A stretch of 64,000 bases of DNA, from assembly GCA_017745595.1 (NCBI GenBank), contig WMBV01000001.1:310001-374000 (forward strand), written 5' to 3'. Position 1 is the first letter of the stretch. Each line of letters begins with the position of its first letter. This document shows, piece by piece, positions 45,420 to 53,924 of the stretch. The notes under the pieces are model-generated. The model did no database searches. It saw only the letters and a list, made by a program, of their open reading frames with translations, and had not been told where the DNA came from. A program made the translations under genes and the position numbers. The DNA comes from Bordetella petrii. GTDB lineage: Bacteria; Pseudomonadota; Gammaproteobacteria; Burkholderiales; Burkholderiaceae_B.

Positions 45420-46258
45420 CCCAGCCCTCTTCCACCGCCGCCGTCGCCGCGCCCGCGCCTTCCTCGTCCGCCCCCAAGCCGCGCCTGCCGCCCGTCTGGC
45501 TGGCCCAGCTCGTCATCGTCGGGGTGCTGGTCGCCGCCTGGGAAATCGGGGTGCGCCAGGGCGCCATTTCGGGCTTTCTGTTCGGCTCGCCCAGCGGCAT
45601 CTTGCAGGCCGGGCAACGCCTGGTCTGGTCGGGCGAGCTGTGGGTGGACGCCAACTACACGCTCTGGGCATCGGCCGTCGGCTTCGTGGTCGGCACGGTG
45701 ATCGGCACCATACCGGGCCTGGCGCTGTGGTATTCGCCGTATGGCGCCAAGGTCGTGGAACCCTTTCTGGTGGCGATCAACAGCGTGCCCAAGATTGCCT
45801 TCGCGCCGCTGGTGATACTGTGGTTCGGCACCGGCGTCATTTCCAAGGTGGCGCTGTCGGTGTCGCTGACCTCTATCGTGGCGCTGCTGGCCGCGTTCCA
45901 GGCCGCGAAAGACGCCGACCTGGACATTCAGCGCATGCTGGTGTCGCTGGGCGCCACCAAGCGCCAGATTTTCACCAAGGTCATCGTGCCGTCGGCCACG
46001 CCTTACATCATCAGCACCTTTCGCATCAACATCGGCTTCGCCCTGGTCGGCACCGTGGTGGGCGAGTTCATTTCCTCGAAATACGGTATCGGCCACATCA
46101 TTTTCGTGGCCTCGTCGCTCTACGACCTGAACACGGTCTGGGTGGGAATCTTCACCCTGATGGCGCTCGGCTTCGTGCTTTATGCCGGCGTGGACATCGC
46201 CGAGAACCGATTGCTACGCTGGAAAGACCAGACTTACGCCACGAACTTCAAACTCTGA
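45416..46258 (+). CDS. ABC transporter permease, nitrate/sulfonate/taurine type
   Basis: 280 residues with a proline-rich cytoplasmic N-terminus of about 38 residues and six hydrophobic segments. The EAA loop reads VSLGATKRQIFTKVIVPSATPYII. The start is the ATG that overlaps the ATPase stop; the frame before it is a shadow. Confidence 0.9.
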   Translation: MTQPSSTAAVAAPAPSSSAPKPRLPPVWLAQLVIVGVLVAAWEIGVRQGAISGFLFGSPSGILQAGQRLVWSGELWVDANYTLWASAVGFVVGTVIGTIPGLALWYSPYGAKVVEPFLVAINSVPKIAFAPLVILWFGTGVISKVALSVSLTSIVALLAAFQAAKDADLDIQRMLVSLGATKRQIFTKVIVPSATPYIISTFRINIGFALVGTVVGEFISSKYGIGHIIFVASSLYDLNTVWVGIFTLMALGFVLYAGVDIAENRLLRWKDQTYATNFKL

Positions 46259-46259
46259 C

Positions 46260-47225
46260 ATGACGACTCGTAAAACATCTTTGCGCCTTGCCGCCGCCGC
46301 GGCCTGCCTGCTCAGCGCCTCGGCGTGGGCCAACGACAAGGCCGTGGTCTCGGCCGCCTTCAAATCGGTGTTCTACCTGCCGGTGTACTACGCCGAGGAA
46401 CACGGCTACTTCAAGAACGAAGGCCTGGACGTGCGGATCGACGTGGCGTCGTCGTCGACCAACGCGCTGGCGGCGGTCATTTCCAAAAGCGCCGATTTCT
46501 CGCTGCACGGCCCGGAATGGACCGCGATATCGTTCGGCCGGGGCGCCCCGGTCAAAGTGGTGGGCGGCACGCTGAATCGGTTGGGCGTGTGGCTGACCTG
46601 CAAGCCGGCATTCAAGTTCGACGGTTTCGCGAGCCTGAAAGGCGCCAAGATCTCGACCGGCGCCATGCCCACCACCAGCACGTCGGCCTTTCTCAAGCTC
46701 GTGGCGAACGCCGGCCTGGATCCCAAGCGCGACCTGGACCTGCTCGAAGTCCCGATGGGCAACGAAGTCGGCCCGCTGAGCGCCGGCCAGGCGGATTGCG
46801 CCGTGCTGTACGAGCCGGGCGCCTCGCAGGCCGAGGCCCAGGGCTTCAAGGTGGTATCGGCCTTCTCGCGCGAGATGGGCCCCTACACCTTTTCGGCCAT
46901 CTCGACCCGCCAGGACATCGATCCCGAGATATCGCGCAAGCTGGTCTCGGGCATCGACCAGGCCCTCAAGGCCATCCACAAGAACCCCGAATCCGCGGTC
47001 GAGAGCGGCCTGAAGCTGTTCCCCAACCTGGACCCCGCCGTGGTGCGCGCCTCGGTGCAGCGGCTGGTCGCCGACGGCGTGTTCGCGGAATCGGTCGCGG
47101 TGCCGCCGCAATCGCTGACCGACGCGCTCCAGACCCAGATCGACCTGGGCAACCTGCGGGAAATTCCGCAGGACCCCAAATGGCTGGACCTGGACTGGGC
47201 CAACCAGCTTGCCGACCAGACCTGA
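46260..47225 (+). CDS. Periplasmic binding protein, NMT1/THI5/SsuA-like
   Basis: 321 residues with a signal peptide ending at ASAWA (about residue 24). The mature protein has SVFYLPVYYAEEHGYFKNEGLDVRI, the hallmark of SsuA/THI5-like receptors. Its ATG overlaps the permease stop region by a single base gap. It determines the substrate of the importer; pyrimidine precursors, sulfonates and aromatic acids are all possible. Confidence 0.9.
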   Translation: MTTRKTSLRLAAAAACLLSASAWANDKAVVSAAFKSVFYLPVYYAEEHGYFKNEGLDVRIDVASSSTNALAAVISKSADFSLHGPEWTAISFGRGAPVKVVGGTLNRLGVWLTCKPAFKFDGFASLKGAKISTGAMPTTSTSAFLKLVANAGLDPKRDLDLLEVPMGNEVGPLSAGQADCAVLYEPGASQAEAQGFKVVSAFSREMGPYTFSAISTRQDIDPEISRKLVSGIDQALKAIHKNPESAVESGLKLFPNLDPAVVRASVQRLVADGVFAESVAVPPQSLTDALQTQIDLGNLREIPQDPKWLDLDWANQLADQT

Positions 47226-47237
47226 GTAAGCGTGCGC

Positions 47238-47253
47238 GGCGGGCCTGCCCGCC
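47238..47253. terminator. Hairpin between convergent ABC and TonB-receptor genes
   Basis: GGCGGGC CT GCCCGCC, a perfect 7-bp stem between two convergent stops. No T-run; low-confidence terminator in either direction. Confidence 0.4.
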
Positions 47254-47279
47254 CTGCACACAGCCCGGGACGACATCGC

Positions 47280-49430
47280 CTAGAACGCGTACGACAGGGT
47301 CATCCCGGCGCTCCAGTTCCGTCCGGCGGCGGGCTCGAAGTAGCGCCCATTGCCTTCGTTGACGATGACCGAACCGACATATTGGCGATCGAACAGGTTG
47401 TCGACGCGCGCATAGGCGTCCCATGTCCAGGCGTCGTGCCGCCACCGGTAGCCGGCGGACACCGCGGCCACGAAGTAGCTCGAGGCGGCATCGCTATTGG
47501 CGTCGTTCACGTACACCTTGCCGAGATAGCGCCCTTCCAGGCCGGCCCGCCACCCCTGGGCGGGCGCCCACGCCAGCGCGCCATACAGCATCTGGCGCGC
47601 GACACCGGGAATGCGGTTGCCGGAACGGATATCCGAGTCGGCAATATCGTCGCGGTAGCGGGCGTCGATCCAGGTAAAGGCCAGATCCGCCCGCCAATCC
47701 GATGCCAGGCGGCCGCTCCAGCCGGCCTCGATGCCGTTGCGGCGTGTGCGGCCGCCATTGCGGTAGGACGTACGGCCATTGTCGCTGCCCGCCGCCACGA
47801 TTTCGTTGCGGGTATCGGTGTGGAACACCGCTACGGAAAACAGGCCGTCGCCCACTTCGGACTTGAATCCGAGTTCGTAGTTGTCGCTGATGGCGGGCTG
47901 CAGGCCCAGGTTCAGCCCCGCCTCGCCGTCGGGCCGATACGAAACCTCGTTGGTGGTGGGCGTTTCGAAACCCCGGCCGTACGAGGCATAGACAGTGCTG
48001 GACGGCGTTATTGCATAGCGTAGCGACGCCACGGGCAAGGCCTTGCGGTAGCGCGTAGAGCCGCTGTCGTCGACATTGCCCGCCGCGACGTAGTGGTCGT
48101 CGGAGTCAAAGCTGACGGTGCTGTAGCGCAACCCCGCATCCATCGTCCAGTCGGGCGCGAAATTCCACGAGGCCTGCACATAAGGGTCGATGTTGTAGAC
48201 GCGGTTGGTTTCGTCGCGGCGCAGCCGCCCCTTGACGCCCAATTCGGCGGGCGCATACGCCGGGCCGATATAGTTTTCGTAGCCCTTGCGGTCTTCGCGC
48301 AGGCTGTCATAGGCCAGCCCGCCCACCAGCGTGAAGGGCCGGTCGGCCAGCCGCATGCGGGAAGTCCAGCGCAGGTCCACGCCGCCGTACTCGCGTTGAA
48401 GGCCGATGACGCCGCCGGCCTGGCCGGGATTCAGCTGGACCACGGGCGGAATTGACAGGTACTGGGTCATGTCCCGTTGTCCGTAATACACCATGGCCCG
48501 CAGTTCGTTGTCGGCATCGATCTGCCGTTCGTACAGCAGCCCCCCCTGGGTCTGCCGTACCGTCTTGCGCGTATTGAACTGGCTGGCCTGCGGCGTGGCC
48601 TGGCGCGGGTCCTGCTCGTACTGATCGCGCGTCAGGCCGAGCGGATCCTGAGCGGTCAGATCGACGCTGTTGACCACGAGGGTAAGGCGGCTGTCATCGT
48701 CGATCTGCAGCCCCAGCTTGGCATTGCCCAGGTTCTTGCGCGCGGCGCTGTGCTCGCGATAGCCGTCGGTGGTGAATCGGTTGGCGCTCAGCACGTAATC
48801 CAGGTCGCCGGCGGCGGTGCCGGTGGCGCCGCTGGCTTTCACGCCGTACTGATAAGTGTCGTAGCTGCCCGCCGAAAATCCGGCCTGTATGCGGGGCGGG
48901 CGCTCGCCGTCTTCGGTAAATACCTGCACCACGCCGCCCGACGAATTGCCGTACAACGCCGAAAAGGGGCCGCGCAAGACTTCGATGCGCGCGGCCGAGG
49001 CCAGGTCGATGTTCGAGGTCTGCCCCTGGCCGTCGGGCATGGTGGCGGGAATGCCGTCTACATACAGCCTGACGCCGCGCACGCCGAACGTCGAGCGGGC
49101 GCCGAAGCCGCGCACCGATATTTGCAGATCCTGCGCATAGTTCTGGCGATTCTGGATTTGCAGGCCGGGCACGCCGCCCAGGCTTTCGGACAGGTTGATC
49201 CCTGGGGTGTCGAAGCGCAGGCGGTCGCCATTGACGATGTCGACCGAGGCCGGCGTGTCCAGCAGCGTAGCGCTGTAGCGGATGCTGGTGACGACCACCG
49301 GCTCGAGCGTCGGGGTGTCGGGGGCTGGCTGCGCCTGGGCGCCGCGCCCCATGAGCGTCATTGCGCCGCACACAGCCAGCGCGGCCCAGCCGGCCGGGTG
49401 GCGCCCGCCCGCTGGCGGGGCATGTTTCAT
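47280..49430 (-). CDS. TonB-dependent outer-membrane receptor
   Basis: 716 residues. Signal peptide (cleavage after AQA, about residue 33), a candidate TonB box EPVVVTS near 43-49, plug domain to about 170 with GLQIQNRQNYAQDLQISVRG and EVLRGPFSALYGN, then a 22-strand barrel ending in the C-terminal aromatic MTLSYAF. The start is the ATG with the signal peptide directly after it; an upstream ATG at 49490 would add 20 residues without character. Substrate unknown: the YncD-like branch and siderophore receptors are both possible. No neighbouring TonB or siderophore genes. Confidence 0.9.
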   Translation of the reverse strand: MKHAPPAGGRHPAGWAALAVCGAMTLMGRGAQAQPAPDTPTLEPVVVTSIRYSATLLDTPASVDIVNGDRLRFDTPGINLSESLGGVPGLQIQNRQNYAQDLQISVRGFGARSTFGVRGVRLYVDGIPATMPDGQGQTSNIDLASAARIEVLRGPFSALYGNSSGGVVQVFTEDGERPPRIQAGFSAGSYDTYQYGVKASGATGTAAGDLDYVLSANRFTTDGYREHSAARKNLGNAKLGLQIDDDSRLTLVVNSVDLTAQDPLGLTRDQYEQDPRQATPQASQFNTRKTVRQTQGGLLYERQIDADNELRAMVYYGQRDMTQYLSIPPVVQLNPGQAGGVIGLQREYGGVDLRWTSRMRLADRPFTLVGGLAYDSLREDRKGYENYIGPAYAPAELGVKGRLRRDETNRVYNIDPYVQASWNFAPDWTMDAGLRYSTVSFDSDDHYVAAGNVDDSGSTRYRKALPVASLRYAITPSSTVYASYGRGFETPTTNEVSYRPDGEAGLNLGLQPAISDNYELGFKSEVGDGLFSVAVFHTDTRNEIVAAGSDNGRTSYRNGGRTRRNGIEAGWSGRLASDWRADLAFTWIDARYRDDIADSDIRSGNRIPGVARQMLYGALAWAPAQGWRAGLEGRYLGKVYVNDANSDAASSYFVAAVSAGYRWRHDAWTWDAYARVDNLFDRQYVGSVIVNEGNGRYFEPAAGRNWSAGMTLSYAF

Positions 49431-49544
49431 GCGGCGCGGGCCGCGCGTGATGTACTGGACATTGACAGGGAATTCGGCGGAAGCGGACATCGAGAAAAGT
49501 GTAGCGTGGGCGAAGCACCTTTCAACAGGCATTGTACTGACGGC

Positions 49545-49573
49545 GGTGTCAGGCACCTGCGGAGCCTGACACC
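49545..49573. repeat. Palindromic repeat element, copy A
   Basis: GGTGTCAGGC, 9-base loop, GCCTGACACC: a perfect 10-bp inverted repeat. It shares the core GGTGTC...GACACC with copy B downstream. It resembles repeated palindromes I recall from Bordetella genomes. Confidence 0.7.
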
Positions 49574-49586
49574 TGTTGATGCGTCC

Positions 49587-49618
49587 GGTGTCTGACACCC
49601 TGACGGGAGTCAGACACC
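49587..49618. repeat. Palindromic repeat element, copy B
   Basis: GGTGTCTGAC, 12-base loop, GTCAGACACC: perfect 10-bp inverted repeat, 14 bases after copy A and 15 bases before the next gene's stop codon. Possibly works as a transcription terminator or REP-like element. Confidence 0.7.
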
Positions 49619-49633
49619 TGGAACCGGGGCAGG

Positions 49634-50935
49634 CTATCCGCCCTGCGCGGGCCGGGCCGGTGTGATGCGCCAGATCGTGTTCGAGAGATCGTCGGCCACG
49701 ATGAGCGCGCCGCGCGGGTCTACCGTTACGCCCACCGGCCGGCCGCGGGTCGTGCCGTCGCTGTCGCGAAAGCCGGCGACGAAATCCACGGGCGGGCCCG
49801 ACGGGCGCCCGTCGGTGAACGGCACGAAGACCACCTTGTAGCCGACGGGGTCGCTGCGGTTCCAGCTGCCGTGTTCGCCCACGAACACGCCGTTGGCGAA
49901 CGGGCCGCCCATGGCATCGGCCGAGAAGTCGACGCCCAGCGCCGCGACGTGCGACCCCAGGGCGTAGTCGGGCTTGATCGCCGCGGCGACTTTCTCCGGA
50001 TCTTGCGGCCGGACACGCTCGTCGACGTTTTGCCCCCAATAGCTGTACGGCCAGCCGTAGAAGGCGCCTTCCTGGACGGCCGTCAGATAGTCGGGAACCA
50101 GGTTCGGCCCGATCTCATCGCGCTCGTTCACTACCACCCACAACTGGCCCGTATCGGGCTGGATCGTGAGCGCGGTGGGATTGCGCAGGCCCGTGGCGTA
50201 CGCCTTGTGTTCCCCGGTGCGCGCATTGACGCGCCAGATGCGGGCGCGGTCGGCTTCCGCCGTCATGCCGCGTTCGGTGATATTGCTATTGGAACCGATG
50301 CCCACATACAGGTATTGCCCATCCGCGCTGGCGGCCAGGGCCTTGGTCCAGTGGTGGTTGATTTCCGACGGCAACGGCGTCACGATTTCGGGCGGGCCGC
50401 TCGCCTGGGTCTGCCCCGGCTGGTAGTCGAATCGCACCAGGGCATCCTGGTTGGCGACATAAAGATTGTTGCCCACCAGGGCCAGGCCGTACGGGGCGTT
50501 GAGGTTCTCGGCGAACGTCGAGGCTTCGTAGGTGCCGTCGCCCTCGGCGTCGCGCAGCAAGGTCAGGCGGTTGCCGCCCTTGACCGGGCTGGTGCCCCTG
50601 GCCTTGATCATGCCGGCGATCACGTCTTTGGGCTTGAGTTTCGCGGCATTGCCGCCCCGGCCCTCGGCCACCAGGATGTCGCCGTTGGGCAATACCAGCG
50701 TCTGCCGCGGGATGGCCAGACCCGTGGCGATGGCGGTGATCGTATAGCCGTCGGGCACCGTCGGTACCTTGTTTCCCCATTCCGCCGGTTTTGCGATCAC
50801 CATGTCGGGCAGCAACCCGCGTTCGGGCTTGGGCAGGTCGGGCGCGGCGCCGACCTGCGAGGGTCCGGCCTGGCCGCTGCACACACCCAGCACCGCGGAC
50901 AAAGAAATGCCGGCAAGCAAGCTAAGGTGTTTCAT
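49634..50935 (-). CDS. Sorbosone-dehydrogenase-like (PQQ-type glucose/sorbosone dehydrogenase fold) exported protein
   Basis: 433 residues with a signal peptide (to about residue 23); a cysteine in LGVCSGQ resembles a lipobox but the residue before it is Val, so lipidation is uncertain. The beta-propeller carries the glucose/sorbosone dehydrogenase blocks NPTALTIQPDTGQLWVVVNERDEIG (about 260-284), FVGEHGSWNRSDPVGYKV and VDPRGALIVADDLSNTIWRI. Its ATG overlaps the upstream membrane protein stop as ATGA. The enzymatic substrate is unknown. Confidence 0.88.
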   Translation of the reverse strand: MKHLSLLAGISLSAVLGVCSGQAGPSQVGAAPDLPKPERGLLPDMVIAKPAEWGNKVPTVPDGYTITAIATGLAIPRQTLVLPNGDILVAEGRGGNAAKLKPKDVIAGMIKARGTSPVKGGNRLTLLRDAEGDGTYEASTFAENLNAPYGLALVGNNLYVANQDALVRFDYQPGQTQASGPPEIVTPLPSEINHHWTKALAASADGQYLYVGIGSNSNITERGMTAEADRARIWRVNARTGEHKAYATGLRNPTALTIQPDTGQLWVVVNERDEIGPNLVPDYLTAVQEGAFYGWPYSYWGQNVDERVRPQDPEKVAAAIKPDYALGSHVAALGVDFSADAMGGPFANGVFVGEHGSWNRSDPVGYKVVFVPFTDGRPSGPPVDFVAGFRDSDGTTRGRPVGVTVDPRGALIVADDLSNTIWRITPARPAQGG

Positions 50936-51360
50936 AGGGCGCCTCTGATATGCGGGGTGCGAAAGCCCAGCCATGTGGCCGCGCACGCAAGCACCACCAC
51001 GATGATCGACAGAACCAGGCCGGCGGGCATGCTTGCCCAAGCGTCGCGGGCGTGCATCAGCGCATTGAAAAAGCCGACGATCCACGTGGCCAGCAACACC
51101 ACAAAATAAAGCAGGGTTCCCCGCGTGCGCCGATGAGGCAGGCAAAGTTCGACGACCGCGAAGATCAGGGCGATACCGCCGAACACCAGTCCGCCGGCCA
51201 GCAGCCACGATGCGAAGTTATTCCACTGAATATGAAAAAACTTCGCATAGGCGGCATCGGCAAGCGCGGCGCCCAGAAACAAGGGTACGGTTCCCGCTAG
51301 AAAAACGGCATGCAGCGGGTGCACGGTGAGGGCATGCCGAGGTTCGACAATTTGGGTCAC
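50932..51360 (-). CDS. DUF2231-family membrane protein
   Basis: 142 residues from a GTG start preceded by AGGAGG. Four hydrophobic segments follow a short N-terminus with HALTVHPLHAV, the typical DUF2231 start. It overlaps the sorbosone-dehydrogenase-like gene by four bases, so the two proteins are probably made together, perhaps as a membrane electron-transfer partner of the periplasmic dehydrogenase (inference). Confidence 0.82.
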   Translation of the reverse strand: MTQIVEPRHALTVHPLHAVFLAGTVPLFLGAALADAAYAKFFHIQWNNFASWLLAGGLVFGGIALIFAVVELCLPHRRTRGTLLYFVVLLATWIVGFFNALMHARDAWASMPAGLVLSIIVVVLACAATWLGFRTPHIRGAL

Positions 51361-51673
51361 TTTTGATCGCCTCCTGGTAGCGGGTTTTGAGCGCGGCCTG
51401 GAGGAACGCAGCAAGTGACATGCCTGTGCCGCGCCATCGCGGCGCGTCGGAAAAATCTCACAAGTTGGACTTTTTGCCCGTATGGCTTTGGAAATTTCGC
51501 AATAAATCCCCGTGTGTCCGCTTGGTCTTTTCCTGTAGCTCACATTGTGGGCTTTTTCCCATTGTCCCTACGCACCTGGATTTCTATCATTTGCCGGCGT
51601 CAGATCGCTTCATCGAAAAGCGGCTGCGCCCGGCACATGCCGGCACACCCCTTCGATAAACAAGGAGACATCC
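51361..51673. other. Divergent intergenic region (313 bp)
   Basis: Promoter region of the DUF2231/sorbosone genes (minus) and the CoA-transferase operon (plus). No clear repeat, RNA gene or gene-like ORF is seen. Confidence 0.5.
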
Positions 51674-52648
51674 GTGCCGTCCAAGAATCCATTCAAATAT
51701 CTGTCCGCCCTGGCCGGGCTGGCGTTCGCCGTGAACGTCCCGGCCGCCGAGGCGTTCCCTTCCGAGCCGATCAAGCTGATCGTGCCCTACGCCGCGGGCG
51801 CCAGCACCGATGCCCTGGCCCGCCTGGTAGGCCAGGACATCAGTACCGAACTGAAGCAGACGGTGGTGGTAGAGAACCACGCGGGCGCCGGCGGCACCAT
51901 TGCCGCCGATTACGTCAAGCGGCAACCCGGCGATGGCTACACCATCATGCTGACCACCGACGGCATCCTGTCGGTCAATCCGTCCATCTACAAGAAGCTG
52001 AACTACGACTCCGTCAAAGACTTCACGCCCTTGTCCATTGCCGTCTCGGCGCCGCTGGTACTGGCGGTCAGGACCGACTCGCAATTCAAGACGGCCCAGG
52101 AACTCATCGCATACGCAAAAAGCCATCCGGAAAAGCTGAGCTACGGCTCGGCCGGCGTGGGCAGCTCGCAGCACATGGCGGGCGAACTCATGAAAGCCAT
52201 GGCCGGGGTCAATATCACGCATGTGCCCTATCGCGGCGGCGGACCGGCCATGACCGATCTCCTGGGCGGCCACATCGACATGATGTTCGTGCAATCCGCA
52301 TCGGCAAAAGAACTGGCGGACAAGGGGTCGCTGCGCATCCTTGCCATCGGCAGCCCGCAGCGGAACAAGCAGTTGCCGGACGTGCCCACGTTCTCGGAAA
52401 TCGGGCTGCGGGGATACGACTCGGACACCTGGTACGGCTTCAACATGCCGGCCCAGGCCGATCCCAAGGTCGTCGCGGCCCTCAATACCGCCATCGTCCA
52501 CTCGCTCAAGAAGCGGCACGATCACCTCGAGAACCTGGGGTATGGCGTCGTGGCCAGCTCGCCCGGCGAAATGAAGAAGACCGTGGCGCAGAACATCGCC
52601 AAGTGGCATGACGTCGCCAAGCAGGCCGGAATCTACCAGATGCAATAA
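51674..52648 (+). CDS. TctC/Bug-type periplasmic solute receptor
   Basis: 324 residues from a GTG start with AAGGAG six bases upstream. Signal peptide ends near AAEA (about residue 24). Family blocks IKLIVPYAAGASTDALARLVG and ENHAGAGGTIAADYVKRQPGDGYTIM. First gene of the CoA-transferase/beta-oxidation operon; no membrane partners. An upstream in-frame ATG exists but would give no signal peptide. Confidence 0.9.
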   Translation: MPSKNPFKYLSALAGLAFAVNVPAAEAFPSEPIKLIVPYAAGASTDALARLVGQDISTELKQTVVVENHAGAGGTIAADYVKRQPGDGYTIMLTTDGILSVNPSIYKKLNYDSVKDFTPLSIAVSAPLVLAVRTDSQFKTAQELIAYAKSHPEKLSYGSAGVGSSQHMAGELMKAMAGVNITHVPYRGGGPAMTDLLGGHIDMMFVQSASAKELADKGSLRILAIGSPQRNKQLPDVPTFSEIGLRGYDSDTWYGFNMPAQADPKVVAALNTAIVHSLKKRHDHLENLGYGVVASSPGEMKKTVAQNIAKWHDVAKQAGIYQMQ

Positions 52649-52685
52649 GGCCCCGGCCCGCGCAATTTCGAATGGACTTACATAC

Positions 52686-53924
52686 ATGACATCAATGCCA
52701 GAAGCCATGGCACTGGCCGGAATCACGGTATTGGACGTGGCCGGTCCCTTGGGAAACTATTGCGGCAAGCTGTTCGCCGATCTCGGCGCCCGGGTCATCG
52801 TGGTCGAGCCGCCGGCCGGTTCGCCGTCGCGGCACGTCGAGCCGCGGGTCGCGGGCCGGGACGACCTCGACGCAAGCCTGACGTTCCAGTACCAGAACAC
52901 TAACAAGCAGAGCATCGCACTGGACCTGGACAGCGACGCGGGCGTACAAGTGTTCCGCCGCCTGGCCGACCGTTGCGCGCTGATCGTTGAAAGCGAACAG
53001 CCCGGCAAGATGGCGGCCCGAGGGCTGGACTACGCCCGGCTGCGCAGGTCCAATCCCGCGTTGGTCCTGACCAGCATCACCGCGTTCGGACAAACGGGTC
53101 CGTTCTCGCACTGGCTGGCCACCGACCTTACCGCGATGGGCATGGGCGGCATGCTGTACCTGGCCGGCTATCCCGATACCGCCCCCATGGTGGCGTGCGG
53201 CGAACAAGCCGTGGGCGCGGCGAATCTGTTCGCCGCCGTCGCCTCGCTGGCCGCCGTCTACGACGCCGAGGCCAGCGGCTCGGGACAGCACGTCGATGTA
53301 TCCATGCAGGAATGCGTGGTCATGGGCATGGAAAACGCCGTGCAGTTCTACGATCTGGAGGGAACCATCCGCCGGCGCAACGCGGGCACGCAGCGCCTGG
53401 CGGGAACGGGCGTCTTCGAATGCAAAGACGGCTACATCTACCTGATGGCCGGCGGCATCGGCAGCAACCGGTTCTGGAAAACCACCACTGACTGGCTGGT
53501 CGACGAAGGCGTGGCCGGTGCCGGACAGTTTCGCGAAGACCGCTGGAACGACCAGGATTTCCTGGCGAGCGACGAGGCAAAGCGCATTTTCGGCGAGGTT
53601 TTCACGCCCTATGCCCGGACGCGCACCAAGCAGGCGATGCAGGCCATGGGGCGTGCCCGCCGGATTCCGCTGGCGCCCATCTGCGACGCGCGGGACATTG
53701 CCGGCAACCCCCAGCGCGACTTCCGCGGCTTCTTCGTCGATATCCAGGATGCGCAAGGAAGCCCGCTGCGCATGCCGGGAGCGCCCTATCGGTTGTCGGC
53801 CACGCCCTGGAACCTGCGCCGCCGCGCACCGCGGCTGGGCGAACACACGCGGGACATTCTGAGCTGGGTTGGCTACACCGACGCAGAGCAACAAGCCATG
53901 AGACAGCAGGGAGCCGTACGATGA
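52686..53924 (+). CDS. Family III CoA-transferase, subunit 1 (catalytic Asp not evident)
   Basis: 412 residues in the CaiB/BaiF fold: ITVLDVAGPLGNYCGKLFADLGARVIVVE at the N-terminus and NTNKQSIALDLDS. At the position where the catalytic aspartate is expected the sequence reads ACGEQAVGAANLF, so the nucleophile appears to be missing. Its stop overlaps the start of the next family III gene as ATGA. The two are best read as subunits of one heteromeric CoA-transferase, as in BbsEF (benzylsuccinate). Confidence 0.87.
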   Translation: MTSMPEAMALAGITVLDVAGPLGNYCGKLFADLGARVIVVEPPAGSPSRHVEPRVAGRDDLDASLTFQYQNTNKQSIALDLDSDAGVQVFRRLADRCALIVESEQPGKMAARGLDYARLRRSNPALVLTSITAFGQTGPFSHWLATDLTAMGMGGMLYLAGYPDTAPMVACGEQAVGAANLFAAVASLAAVYDAEASGSGQHVDVSMQECVVMGMENAVQFYDLEGTIRRRNAGTQRLAGTGVFECKDGYIYLMAGGIGSNRFWKTTTDWLVDEGVAGAGQFREDRWNDQDFLASDEAKRIFGEVFTPYARTRTKQAMQAMGRARRIPLAPICDARDIAGNPQRDFRGFFVDIQDAQGSPLRMPGAPYRLSATPWNLRRRAPRLGEHTRDILSWVGYTDAEQQAMRQQGAVR

